A stretch of 64,000 nt of DNA from Algoriphagus antarcticus (lineage in GTDB: Bacteria > Bacteroidota > Bacteroidia > Cytophagales > Cyclobacteriaceae). The stretch lies in assembly GCF_002150685.1 (NCBI RefSeq), contig NZ_MSSW01000030.1, forward strand, positions 62,001-126,000. The letters are read 5' to 3'. Below, piece after piece: positions 8,417 to 16,021 of this stretch. Each line of letters starts with the position of its first letter. Positions within the stretch are counted from its first letter, which is position 1. The position numbers and the translations under genes were made by a program. The notes beneath the pieces are model-generated. The model did not search any database and was not told where the DNA came from. It saw nothing but the letters and a program-made list of their open reading frames with translations.

Positions 8417-8748
8417 CAGGCCGGCTCGTTAAGGGGTTCAATACTCACAGCTCCGATGGTGTCTTTACAGCAAAGTAAAAGAAGCACCATTCTATCTCGG
8501 GAATCCAACTTCCAGTTTTTGACAGCAATATCCAATAACCAGCCTTCAGGAATCAGGCCATCGAAAAATGGCAGCATGGTCAACGAATCAAAAGATTCCA
8601 CTTGAAGTGGAAGGGTAAGACTAATCGGTTGAGCTTCCTTGCTGTCAAGATATTCTTGTAGGTAGGTATAATGATACCCTTCACCATCCTGGATGTATTG
8701 TCCAGCCAGGATACCGTGCATAAACACATTTGCTATTCGTTTACTCAT
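8416..8748 (-). CDS. hipS: HipS-like protein (HipA N-terminal subdomain)
   Basis: I place the start at ATG 8748-8746 (MSKRIANVFMHGILAG), which overlaps the hipB stop by 8 bp as ATGAGTAA; an earlier ATG at 8784 lies inside hipB. The protein (about 110 aa) carries the HipA N-subdomain signature LPFFDGLIPEGWLLD. In E. coli HipBST the HipS protein acts as the antitoxin of HipT (established knowledge), so the same role is likely here. It ends with TGATG shared with hipT. The tight overlaps argue for strict stoichiometry in one operon. Confidence 0.85.
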   Translation of the reverse strand: MSKRIANVFMHGILAGQYIQDGEGYHYTYLQEYLDSKEAQPISLTLPLQVESFDSLTMLPFFDGLIPEGWLLDIAVKNWKLDSRDRMVLLLLCCKDTIGAVSIEPLNEPA

Positions 8749-8944
8749 CTGATGTATCAGGTATAGGGCCCAGTTTATGTCCAAACATTTGAAGGACTTG
8801 GTTTACTTTGTCCATTCTCAAGGTTTTTTTCCCCTGTTCAAGATCTCTTAGAAATCGCAGTCCTACACCTGCTTTGAGCGCAAATTCAGGTTGCGTTAAC
8901 TTCACAGCGGTTCTTCTCTCTTTGACAAATTTGGCTAAATCCAT
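8741..8944 (-). CDS. hipB: HipB-like XRE-family HTH regulator
   Basis: The 67-aa protein is almost entirely an HTH_XRE domain: LTQPEFALKAGVGLRFLRDLEQGKKTLR spans the two helices and the recognition turn, followed by MDKVNQVLQMFGHKLGP, typical of HipB. It is the first gene of the operon and should bind the three operators immediately upstream (8949-9046), repressing hipBST. In HipBST systems HipB augments repression while HipS is the main antitoxin (established knowledge). Start ATG 8944-8942 is the only reasonable one. Confidence 0.9.
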   Translation of the reverse strand: MDLAKFVKERRTAVKLTQPEFALKAGVGLRFLRDLEQGKKTLRMDKVNQVLQMFGHKLGPIPDTSDE

Positions 8945-8948
8945 ATAC

Positions 8949-9046
8949 TATACCTTTTCGGGTGTAAATATATTGATTTAATGATCTTTATATCATATAG
9001 GGTATAAAAATGATTTTTGGTTCAACTTTATACCCTAAGAGGTATA
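8949..9046. promoter_or_regulatory. Three HipB operators with 40-bp spacing
   Basis: Three 18-bp inverted repeats of the form TATACC-N6-GGTATA lie upstream of hipB: 8949-8966 (TATACC/GGTGTA), 8989-9006 (TATATC/GGTATA) and 9029-9046 (TATACC/GGTATA, perfect). Left ends are exactly 40 bp apart, close to four helical turns, so dimers would sit on nearly the same DNA face. The 18-bp span and TAT..CC/GG..ATA pattern are like the E. coli HipB operator TATCC-N8-GGATA (established knowledge). They cover the region where the hipBST promoter must be, which fits autorepression. Confidence 0.8.
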
Positions 9047-9081
9047 TCAAAGTTTTTACTCTTTATCTATAATTGTAAAGC

Positions 9082-9212
9082 GATAAGGATTAATCCACGT
9101 ACCATAGGAATGATTAGTGAGAGCTGATTTTTCACCATGCGTTCTAATGACATGCAATCTCGCCTCCTTTCCCACTCCATAAACCCAAATAAGTGGAGTA
9201 ATCCTAATTATC
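9082..9212. repeat. Imperfect inverted repeat pair in gene-free DNA
   Basis: GATAAGGATTAATCCAC at 9082-9098 is matched in reverse complement by 9193-9212, with a three-base gap and two mismatches, enclosing about 94 bp with no ORF. It has the form of a very small non-coding element or a long weak hairpin. The surrounding gap 9047-9378 also contains repeat copy 2. Confidence 0.4.
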
Positions 9213-9350
9213 CTTTTCAAAAAGACTTCCCTCCTTATTCTATTCCTAAAACCCTTCCCTCAATCCCACTTCTATAATTTCCAATAACTTTTCTGAATTT
9301 TTCCTCCTATCGTTTTGGCTTATCCCCAATCCTGATGTCTTTGAGGCATT
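9189..9350. repeat. Diverged intergenic repeat, copy 2
   Basis: This segment aligns in order with 5974-6160 (see copy 1), sharing AATAAGTG, TTCCCTCC, CCTAAAAC, TTTTGAATTTT(T) and CAATCCTGAT. It lies just after the 3' end of the barrel gene, and no reading frame continues from it. The two copies are direct repeats about 3.2 kb apart. Confidence 0.55.
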
Positions 9351-9378
9351 TTCCCAAGTTCAAATTCTTCTTGGCTTT

Positions 9379-10509
9379 CTAAAATGCCTCGCCGACAAAC
9401 AGGTAAAATCCGGATCCTTCCTGGGTAAAGGCGACATCAACTCGGGTGTAAATGTCTTTTTTAGGAAAAAGTAAAATGCGTAATCCAGCTCCAGCTGACC
9501 AGACCATTTTATTGATGGATGCCAAAGAAAAGTCGGGAAATACGGTTCCTGTTCCCGCAAATGCCGCAGCACCTATCCTTTTGGAAAATCCCAAGGGCAG
9601 CGGCAGCATTCTGAATTCTACCTGGGTGGCAAGCTGGTTTTTGTCCCTAAACCGACCAAGGTAATATCCTCGCATCATGCTATCTCCACCCAACAAAGCC
9701 AGCTGGTTGAAAGGAACATCCCCCGAATAAAACTGACCAATGGCCTGCCAAGCCAAAACGCCATGCTCACCGACAGGTCTAAAAATCCGAGTGTCCATCA
9801 TCACCGCATTGAAGCCAAAAGAACTGATGGCAGGAGAATATCTCAAGAAAGCCAATTCTGCAAAATGGCCATTCCTCACATTCAGGACATTGTGTCTGTC
9901 GTCATAGACCAATCCAACACCCAACCCAATATTGGTAGAACCTTCACTGCCCAAGGGCATGGTGAATGGCGGAGCTTCCTCAGATGGGACGAAATCTACT
10001 TGAGATATTCGCTGAAAATCTGCTTCGACCCCGAAATATAAGTTGGGGCGCAGTTCACGAAGTAGCCTTTCTTTGATCATGATTTGATTGGCATCTACCA
10101 GGGCCAGGTTATCTTCAGGGGAATTAATCCCAATGCCATGGTATTTCAAAGGGAAGCTTTGTAGCCTGATCCGCCCAAGGGAAAACCACTTATCACGGTC
10201 AGAATAGATGGCATGATCAAACCAAAGCCCATATTGGTTTTGCAGGGTGATAAAAGTAAAGCCGCTGATTTCGCTGAGTCGGTTTGTGGTGTCCCGTTTG
10301 GCATAGTAGACCAAGAGAGATGACAGTCCTATTTCCCAGCTGGTCTCAGGCGCAAATGCCACGGTGGGATAGATCAAAAATTGCGGTTTGCTGATATCTG
10401 AGGTGTCGTTAATGATCCCATTGATATATTTCTTGATGAAGTTTTGGGAAATCGCCTGACCCGAAAAAAATACAAAAATCAGTAGGAGCTTTAATTTCTT
10501 GGAAGACAT
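9379..10509 (-). CDS. BamA/TamA-type outer membrane beta-barrel protein
   Basis: The 376-aa protein has a Sec signal peptide (LKLLLIFVFFSGQAISQ) followed by a 16-stranded-type barrel with no POTRA domains. The loop-6 signature of Omp85 proteins is present as LLGGDSMMRGYYLGRFRDKNQLATQVEFR, where MRGY corresponds to the VRGF/Y motif. The protein ends in a strand with a terminal Phe (LFVGEAF), as expected for a barrel. Such POTRA-less surface-antigen proteins are common in Bacteroidota; substrates are not known. It stands alone, reading away from the RAYT region. Confidence 0.85.
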   Translation of the reverse strand: MSSKKLKLLLIFVFFSGQAISQNFIKKYINGIINDTSDISKPQFLIYPTVAFAPETSWEIGLSSLLVYYAKRDTTNRLSEISGFTFITLQNQYGLWFDHAIYSDRDKWFSLGRIRLQSFPLKYHGIGINSPEDNLALVDANQIMIKERLLRELRPNLYFGVEADFQRISQVDFVPSEEAPPFTMPLGSEGSTNIGLGVGLVYDDRHNVLNVRNGHFAELAFLRYSPAISSFGFNAVMMDTRIFRPVGEHGVLAWQAIGQFYSGDVPFNQLALLGGDSMMRGYYLGRFRDKNQLATQVEFRMLPLPLGFSKRIGAAAFAGTGTVFPDFSLASINKMVWSAGAGLRILLFPKKDIYTRVDVAFTQEGSGFYLFVGEAF

Positions 10510-10544
10510 ATTGAAATTTAACAGAGAGATTTGTTAAAAGGTTT

Positions 10545-10667
10545 TAATCACACGCCACAGGCGCGCGCTAGCTAATCACGCGCCACAGGCGCGCGCTAGC
10601 ATGTAATGACGCGCGCGTTGACCGTGAGCCTTAAACGTTGGGGTTGGCGCGCGCCTGTGGCGCGTGA
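10545..10667. repeat. REP-like GC-rich palindromes upstream of the RAYT gene
   Basis: Two 28-bp direct copies (10545-10572 and 10573-10600) share the core CACGCCACAGGCGCGCGCTAGC or its CACGCGCC variant. A degenerate third begins near 10604. An inverted copy lies at 10646-10667. The opposed orientation can fold into long hairpins as in E. coli BIMEs. Location directly before a RAYT transposase identifies them as its likely substrates. Confidence 0.75.
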
Positions 10668-10740
10668 CAAAGGTGGCACGTGGAAGTATTTAATACACAC
10701 CAATTCAATTATATTCGAAATACTTTTTTGATTTTTTCCT

Positions 10741-11261
10741 ATGAGCCATAAATACAAATTTCATAACCCGGAAGGCCTATATTTTGTCACCTGTACGGCT
10801 ATTAACTGGATTGATATTTTCACTAGGGAGAAATATTCTCAAATAATTAGTGAAAGTCTTGATTATTGCAGGAAGAAACTAGGAATGGAGATTTTTGCAT
10901 GGTGTCTTATGCCTAGCCATCTGCATATAGTGATTAGAGTTCAGGGAAACAAACCTGAATTAATTATAGGAAGGTTTAAGGAGTTTACTTCAAAAAGAAT
11001 TCAATTGGCTGTAAAACAAAATCCACATGAAAGCAGAAAGGATTGGCTTATTTAATGTTTGAAAAAGCGGCTTTGGAAGCAAGTAATGTGAAAACAGGTA
11101 AATTTTGTCAGGCGGGGAATCATCCTATAGAACTATGGAGTCCTAGTTTAATTTCGCAAAAAGTTGAATATATCCATATGAATCCGGTTGCGGCAGGATT
11201 GGTCTTAGAAGCGCATTTTTGGAAGTTTAGTAGCGCAAATGATTATTCAGGGGGAAAGTGA
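10741..11261 (+). pseudogene. REP-associated tyrosine transposase (RAYT, Y1_Tnp), frameshifted
   Basis: The first frame (10741-11055, 104 aa) contains the start of the Y1 transposase fold and the HUH-type motif in MPSHLHIVI. It stops at TAA 11053. The rest, from FEKAALEASNVK through the presumed catalytic Tyr in EYIHMNPVAAGLV, is in a second frame ending at 11261. Family members read continuously through DWLLWMFEKA at this joint, so a single-base loss in CTTATTTAATG explains the break. RAYTs act on REP palindromes, which flank this gene on both sides. The copy should be inactive unless slippage restores it. Confidence 0.85.
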
Positions 11262-11295
11262 GTTTTGGGTATTGATTTCTTGTAGGTATTAAATG

Positions 11296-11435
11296 GGAAG
11301 CACGCGCGCGCTAACGGATGCAGCACTTACGCAGGGCTAACGGGTTTCTTGTAAATCGGAAGCACGCGCGACACGCGCGACACGCGCGCGCTAACCGACT
11401 AACCGCGCTAACGGAGTGACTAAATATCCAACTCA
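11296..11435. repeat. GC-rich repeat cluster downstream of the RAYT gene
   Basis: Two copies beginning GGAAGCACGCGCG (11296 and 11358) carry the core CGCGCGCTAACGG or CTAACCG, related to the CGCGCGCTAGC core upstream of the transposase. The second copy runs to ATATCCAACTCA at 11435. Short CGACACGCGCG iterations inside it suggest slippage. Confidence 0.65.
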
Positions 11436-11658
11436 CTAGCGGTTTTTCCATTTCGCTTATTAACAGACCAGCTGCTCACTCTTCTGTCAAAAAACTATCG
11501 ATTTCACCGTCCAGCATAGTATCTACCATGCCCTGCAAAATCTCACTAAATGGACTCTCTTTTCCAAGCAATCACTTTTTACTATAAAGCCGCTCTTTAA
11601 GCCGCTCACTAAGCTGAGGATCACTAAATAATTCTTCAAGTGTTCGTTCCTTTGTCAC
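11430..11658 (-). pseudogene. IS256-family transposase N-terminal remnant
   Basis: Reading from GTG 11658 the minus strand gives TKERTLEELFSDPQLSERLK, a TGA stop, then LLGKESPFSEILQGMVDTML and DGEIDSFLTEE. After a further stop and a frame change it gives NKRNGKTASE. The SPFSE.LQ.MVD.ML.GEID.FL order and the NKRNGK motif are those of IS256/Mutator-type transposases. Only the first 80 or so residues remain and both a stop and a frameshift interrupt them. The fragment is flanked by two copies of the GC-rich repeat that ends ATATCCAACTCA. Confidence 0.65.
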
Positions 11659-11703
11659 CTATTTGTAAAATTAGCAGGCACACTTAATTGAACAGTTTTA
11701 AAC

Positions 11704-11778
11704 GGAAGAGCACGCGCGACACGCGCGCGCTAACGGGTGCGACACTCACGCTAACGGGGTGACTGGATATCCAACTCA
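11704..11778. repeat. GC-rich repeat, distal copy
   Basis: GGAAGAGCACGCGCGACACG begins this copy, which parallels 11358-11435 and ends in the same ATATCCAACTCA. It lies on the far side of the IS256 remnant and abuts the heptamer array. Confidence 0.65.
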
Positions 11779-11780
11779 TT

Positions 11781-12240
11781 ATTCCACCTTTTACCACTCA
11801 CGACTTACCATTTACTATTCACCTACCACCTCCTACATTTCACCTTTTACCACTTACGACTTACTACTCACTCACCACCTCCTACTCTTCACCTTTTACC
11901 ACTTACTATTCACTCACCACCTCCTACTCTTCACCTTTTACCACTTACGACTTACCACTTACTATTCACTTACCACCTCCTACTTTTCACCTTTTACCAC
12001 TCACGACTTACCACTTACTATTCACCTACCACCTCCTACTTTTCACCTTTTACCACTTACGACTTACTACTAACTCACCACCTCCTACTCCTACTTTTCA
12101 CCTTTTACCACTCACGACTTACCACTTACTATTCACTTACCACCTCCTACTTTTCACCTTTTACCACTTACGACTTACTACTCACTCACCATCTCCTACT
12201 TTTCACCTTTTACCACTTACGACTTACCACTTCTCACAAT
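11781..12240. repeat. Heptanucleotide-based tandem array (about nine higher-order units)
   Basis: The whole segment can be divided into 7-mers ending in AC (for example CTTTTAC, CACTTAC, GACTTAC, TATTCAC, CTCCTAC). They are arranged in higher-order units of 6, 7 or 8 heptamers (42, 49 or 56 bp), each opening TTTTCAC-CTTTTAC or a variant and closing CTCCTAC. Unit starts are 11781, 11837, 11886, 11928, 11984, 12040, 12095, 12151 and 12200. One extra TCCTAC follows unit 6. The plus strand is nearly free of G. Open frames across it are by-products of composition. Confidence 0.9.
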
Positions 12241-12276
12241 TCCCTTTCTGAAGGAGAAAGCCTACTTTTGCCCCAC

Positions 12277-14763
12277 ATGCTTCAAAATTTCGATTACAAA
12301 AGTTTTGACCTCCCGGTAGCGGAGATTATTCCTCAAGTTAAAACCCAGCTTTCCAAGGCGAATTCTTTGATTATCCAGGCGCCGCCGGGTGCGGGAAAGA
12401 GTACCTTGCTTCCTCTTGTGTTGCTGGATGTGCCTTGGCTGGCTGGCAAGAAGATCATTATGCTGGAGCCTCGACGATTGGCTACCAAGACTATCGCTCA
12501 GCGAATGGCAGCCATGACGGACACCAAGTTGGGTGATCTGATCGGCTACAGGATTCGCTTCGAATCGGCTATCTCTGCCAATACGAGACTGGAGGTAATC
12601 ACCGAGGGGATTTTGACCCGCATGCTTCATTCAGACAATGCGCTGGAAGATGTTGGATTGGTGATCTTCGATGAGTTTCACGAGCGAAATCTTCATTCTG
12701 AAGTTGCCCTGGCACTGTGCCGTGAGGTGCAGCAAATCCTGAGACCTGATCTGCGGATCTTGCTGATGTCGGCGACGATTGATGCGAAGGTGCTTTCTGG
12801 ATTGCTCGGCTCAGCCGTGATCGAGAGCAAAGGGCGGCAGTATCCTGTGGAAGTCAATTACATGAATGAGGTGGATCAGTATTCGATTGGTGAAGATGCC
12901 GCACGGCAGATTATTCCCTTGACCAAGGTTCATGAAGGGGATTTCTTGGTTTTCCTTCCGGGTCAGGGAGAAATCCGAAAAGCGCAGGAGATCCTGAGAA
13001 AGGCGCTGCCGGATGATCTCGTACTACCACTTTATGGTCAACTTTCGCCAGGCGATCAGAACAGAGCGATCATGCCTCATCCTTCCGGGAAAAGGAAGAT
13101 TGTGCTTTCCACAGATATCGCAGAGACTTCCCTGACGATAGAGGGAGTGACGGTAGTGGTTGATTCGGGCTTCGCCAAATCATCCAGATTTGATCCAAGA
13201 TCCGGTTTGTCACGATTGGTTTTGCATAGAATCAGCAAGGATTCAGCAGATCAAAGAAGCGGTCGTGCTGGTAGATTGACCGCTGGTCATAGCTACAGAC
13301 TTTGGACGAAATCCATTCAAAATCAGTTGAATGAGTACCGAACGCCTGAATTGATGGAGGCTGATCTTACCGGGTTGGTGCTGGATATGAAAGCTTGGGG
13401 AAAGCAGGAGATACGTTCCATGACTTGGCTTACTCCGCCTCCGACTGGCACCCTGGCTTTGGCAGAGAAAACGCTGGAATCCATAGAAGCTATCGTAGAG
13501 GGAGAATTGACTCCACATGGCAGGGAAGTTCATAAGCTCCCTACGCATCCACGGATCGCGCACATGCTAATCAATGCGGAAGAGATCGATCAGTTGGGTT
13601 TGGCGACAGACATTGCTGCAATTTTGGATGAGCGAGATCCACTTGGCCCTGATGCGGGTGTTGATTTGAATCTGAGAATTGAAGCACTTCGCAGGTTTAG
13701 AAAACACGATGTGAGCATAGCACGAATCAAAAAGATAGAAAAGATGGCTGCTTCATATCGGCGTATGTTTTCTATTCAACCTGAAAACGGGCCAGTCGAT
13801 CCCTGGCAAACGGGTCTGCTCCTCGCCTACGCATACCCAGAGCGCATCGCAGCGGCTCGTCCGGGAAACAATGCTCAGTTCCAGTTGGCCAATGGTAAAA
13901 TCGCCCAGATTGGACACAAGGATGATCTGGCACATGAGTCTTGGCTTGCCGTGGCACACGTAGATGCCCGGGAAGGAATGGGCAAAATCTGGATGGCTGC
14001 ACCTATCAATCCGAAGGATTTGGCACCAATGCTAAAGACTAAGGAAGTATTGAAATGGGATAGAAAGAAAGGTGGGCTTCAGGCCCATTCAGAAATTAGA
14101 ATTGGATCGATTATCCTGGGAACAAGGCCGCTGGCCAAATATGCAGCTGGAGACGTGACAGAGGCTATTATGGAAGCTATCCGTGAAGAAGGAGAGTATT
14201 TGCTGAATTTTAATACCGAAGTGGAGCAGTTGATTTTACGTGTTCAAAATCTTAAAAACTGGTATCCAGATCAAAATTGGCCTTTTTGGTCGGTAGCTTC
14301 ACTTTGCGAAAAGCCAGAAACTTGGATCGCGCCTTATTTACAGAACATCAGCAAAAACGAGGATTTCAAAAAACTAGATCTTGCTCAGATATTATTCAGC
14401 AATTTGGATTTTGGGCTTCAAAAGGATTTGGAGCGACTTGCGCCAGCCACGATAGAAGTGCCTTCAGGAAGTAAAATCAAATTAGAATACAGAACCGAAG
14501 ACATTCCGCTACTTGCTGTAAGACTTCAGGAATTGTTTGGCTTATTGGAAACGCCGAGCGTGAATAATGGAAAAGTAAATGTGCTGATTGAGCTGCTTTC
14601 TCCGGGTTATAAACCAGTGCAACTCACGCAGGATCTGAAAAGCTTTTGGAAGAACGGTTATTTCGAAGTGAAAAAAGAACTGAAAAGACGCTATCCCAAA
14701 CATGAATGGCCTGAAGACCCTATCTCAGCGGAGGCCATTCGAGGTGTAAAAAGACGATCTTAA
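12277..14763 (+). CDS. hrpB: ATP-dependent helicase HrpB
   Basis: The protein is a DEAH-box RNA helicase of full family length (about 828 aa). It shows Walker A GAGKST, motif II DEFHER, motif III SATID, motif VI QRSGRAGR, the HA2/winged-helix region, and the HrpB C-terminal domain ending RRYPKHEWPEDP. I choose ATG 12277; an in-frame TTG lies at 12268, with AAGGAG 11 bases before it. HrpB is widespread and its physiological RNA substrate is poorly defined. The gene begins immediately after the heptamer array, so its promoter must lie in or before that repeat. Its stop overlaps the converging 214-aa gene by 4 bp. Confidence 0.95.
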   Translation: MLQNFDYKSFDLPVAEIIPQVKTQLSKANSLIIQAPPGAGKSTLLPLVLLDVPWLAGKKIIMLEPRRLATKTIAQRMAAMTDTKLGDLIGYRIRFESAISANTRLEVITEGILTRMLHSDNALEDVGLVIFDEFHERNLHSEVALALCREVQQILRPDLRILLMSATIDAKVLSGLLGSAVIESKGRQYPVEVNYMNEVDQYSIGEDAARQIIPLTKVHEGDFLVFLPGQGEIRKAQEILRKALPDDLVLPLYGQLSPGDQNRAIMPHPSGKRKIVLSTDIAETSLTIEGVTVVVDSGFAKSSRFDPRSGLSRLVLHRISKDSADQRSGRAGRLTAGHSYRLWTKSIQNQLNEYRTPELMEADLTGLVLDMKAWGKQEIRSMTWLTPPPTGTLALAEKTLESIEAIVEGELTPHGREVHKLPTHPRIAHMLINAEEIDQLGLATDIAAILDERDPLGPDAGVDLNLRIEALRRFRKHDVSIARIKKIEKMAASYRRMFSIQPENGPVDPWQTGLLLAYAYPERIAAARPGNNAQFQLANGKIAQIGHKDDLAHESWLAVAHVDAREGMGKIWMAAPINPKDLAPMLKTKEVLKWDRKKGGLQAHSEIRIGSIILGTRPLAKYAAGDVTEAIMEAIREEGEYLLNFNTEVEQLILRVQNLKNWYPDQNWPFWSVASLCEKPETWIAPYLQNISKNEDFKKLDLAQILFSNLDFGLQKDLERLAPATIEVPSGSKIKLEYRTEDIPLLAVRLQELFGLLETPSVNNGKVNVLIELLSPGYKPVQLTQDLKSFWKNGYFEVKKELKRRYPKHEWPEDPISAEAIRGVKRRS

Positions 14764-15404
14764 GTAGCTACTAGCTTCCATTTATCTAAATGAAATAAGA
14801 ATTGGAGGAAGGATGCAATGGTAAATGGAGTCATTTCAAGAGAATTAATTTTCTCTAAAAATGACTGACGAAGTATAGGATAGTCTTTTGGATTATACAA
14901 CTTGCTAAGTGCTGTAGATCGGAAGGCAGATTCCTCCAGATTGAAATCTTCAAAAGGGTTCTCTTTGCGCTGAAGAAATTCTTGCTCAAGGGTAACAGGA
15001 TCAATCATCTCATCCAACCATTTGAAACCCGTATGTAAAAAGAATTCTTCAACTTCACTAACCACCTTTTGCAATTCATTGTTTGCGAAAACTTTGATCT
15101 TCTGTGGGTAAGTACTCCCCAATTTGTCCGGAGTTTGGGCTAGCGTAATAGATTGGTCAGCGTAATTACTGAAGGTTGGAAGGTACTTGTGGATTAAATC
15201 TTCCACTGCATTGATCCGAATACCCAAGTTATATTGTAAAGAACTATTCTTTAGACCCTCTACTAAATGAAAGAAAACCACCTGCTTACCGTGTGGAAAA
15301 ACCTTCTCAAAAGACATTTGAGAATGATTTAACACAAATCCATGCTCTCTAAAAAACTTCGAGTGCAACCCTACAACATCCATTTTTCGCATGATGATCT
15401 TCAT
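14760..15404 (-). CDS. Conserved hypothetical protein, 214 aa
   Basis: A soluble 214-residue protein without signal peptide or membrane segment. It reads as mixed alpha/beta with an N-terminal region FFREHGFVLNHSQMSFEKVF resembling small DUF4304-like proteins, but I cannot name a family. The 3' end overlaps hrpB by 4 bp on the opposite strand, so the two share a transcription end point. The function is unknown. Confidence 0.7.
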   Translation of the reverse strand: MKIIMRKMDVVGLHSKFFREHGFVLNHSQMSFEKVFPHGKQVVFFHLVEGLKNSSLQYNLGIRINAVEDLIHKYLPTFSNYADQSITLAQTPDKLGSTYPQKIKVFANNELQKVVSEVEEFFLHTGFKWLDEMIDPVTLEQEFLQRKENPFEDFNLEESAFRSTALSKLYNPKDYPILRQSFLEKINSLEMTPFTIASFLQFLFHLDKWKLVAT

Positions 15405-15445
15405 TTTATTGTATTAATAAAAATACAAGAATCAGGCGATTGTTG

Positions 15446-15973
15446 TTAATCCTCAGATAATAATTCGCGGATCTCCTCTAGGATTGGTTCTACTTCCAGT
15501 TTTTTCAGTTGCAAACTTCCCTCATCTTCCGGATTGTGCAGGTAATGATTCCAGTGCTTTTCAGCTTTTCTGAGTGTACGTGGGGTCATGTCAAATTCCA
15601 CCTCATCCAGATACATCTTGGCTAATGCTTGGGCTTTGAAATTGCCAAAAAGAAAGACTCTAAAAATATCCACAAAGCGCTGACTCAGATCGAACTCTTC
15701 CAGGATCTGCACAAATGCACCTTGCTGAGGTCTATTCATCTTGTCGTTGATCGCTTCAAAAATCGCGTCAAGAGACTCCTCATTAAAGGAAGATCGCGAA
15801 AGTGCTCTGCAAGCAAGGTAGGCAGCTTCCCAGTTATCACCCTTCACCAGTTCGATCACCTTATCTCTCCCACTTACATCCAGGCTTTTACCCAGTTTAT
15901 CTGCAAAATAATAAGCTTCCTTTTCATTTGGATCACACATTCGCTTGATCAAGCCTTGGATTTCTTCCTCCAT
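15446..15973 (-). CDS. HEAT-like helical repeat protein, 175 aa
   Basis: Repeated helix pairs (EAYYFADKLGKSLDVSGRD, WEAAYLACRALSRSSF, ESLDAIFEAINDK and following) are of the HEAT/ARM type used for protein binding. A basic linker and an acidic C-terminus follow. There is no enzyme motif. It lies 41 bp downstream of nothing on its own strand and is transcribed divergently from the VLRF1-like gene at 16022, with only 48 bp between starts, so the two may share a control region. The function is unknown. Confidence 0.7.
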   Translation of the reverse strand: MEEEIQGLIKRMCDPNEKEAYYFADKLGKSLDVSGRDKVIELVKGDNWEAAYLACRALSRSSFNEESLDAIFEAINDKMNRPQQGAFVQILEEFDLSQRFVDIFRVFLFGNFKAQALAKMYLDEVEFDMTPRTLRKAEKHWNHYLHNPEDEGSLQLKKLEVEPILEEIRELLSED

Positions 15974-16021
15974 GATTTTTCGGTTTATTTGTGCAAATAT
16001 AATTGAAAAGCCTCCCCCACT

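Noticed and set aside
11759..12073. 104-aa ORF in the repeat array
   Set aside because: It is a by-product of a strand with few stop codons; the 7-bp period is not compatible with a repeated peptide of fixed frame.
11781..12240. Possible CRISPR array
   Set aside because: Units follow each other without unique spacers, vary between 42 and 56 bp and resolve into heptamers; no cas genes are near.
12251..12276. AAGGAG before hrpB as a Shine-Dalgarno site
   Set aside because: It is 20 bp from the ATG, and Bacteroidota seldom use such sites; it would suit only the TTG at 12268.
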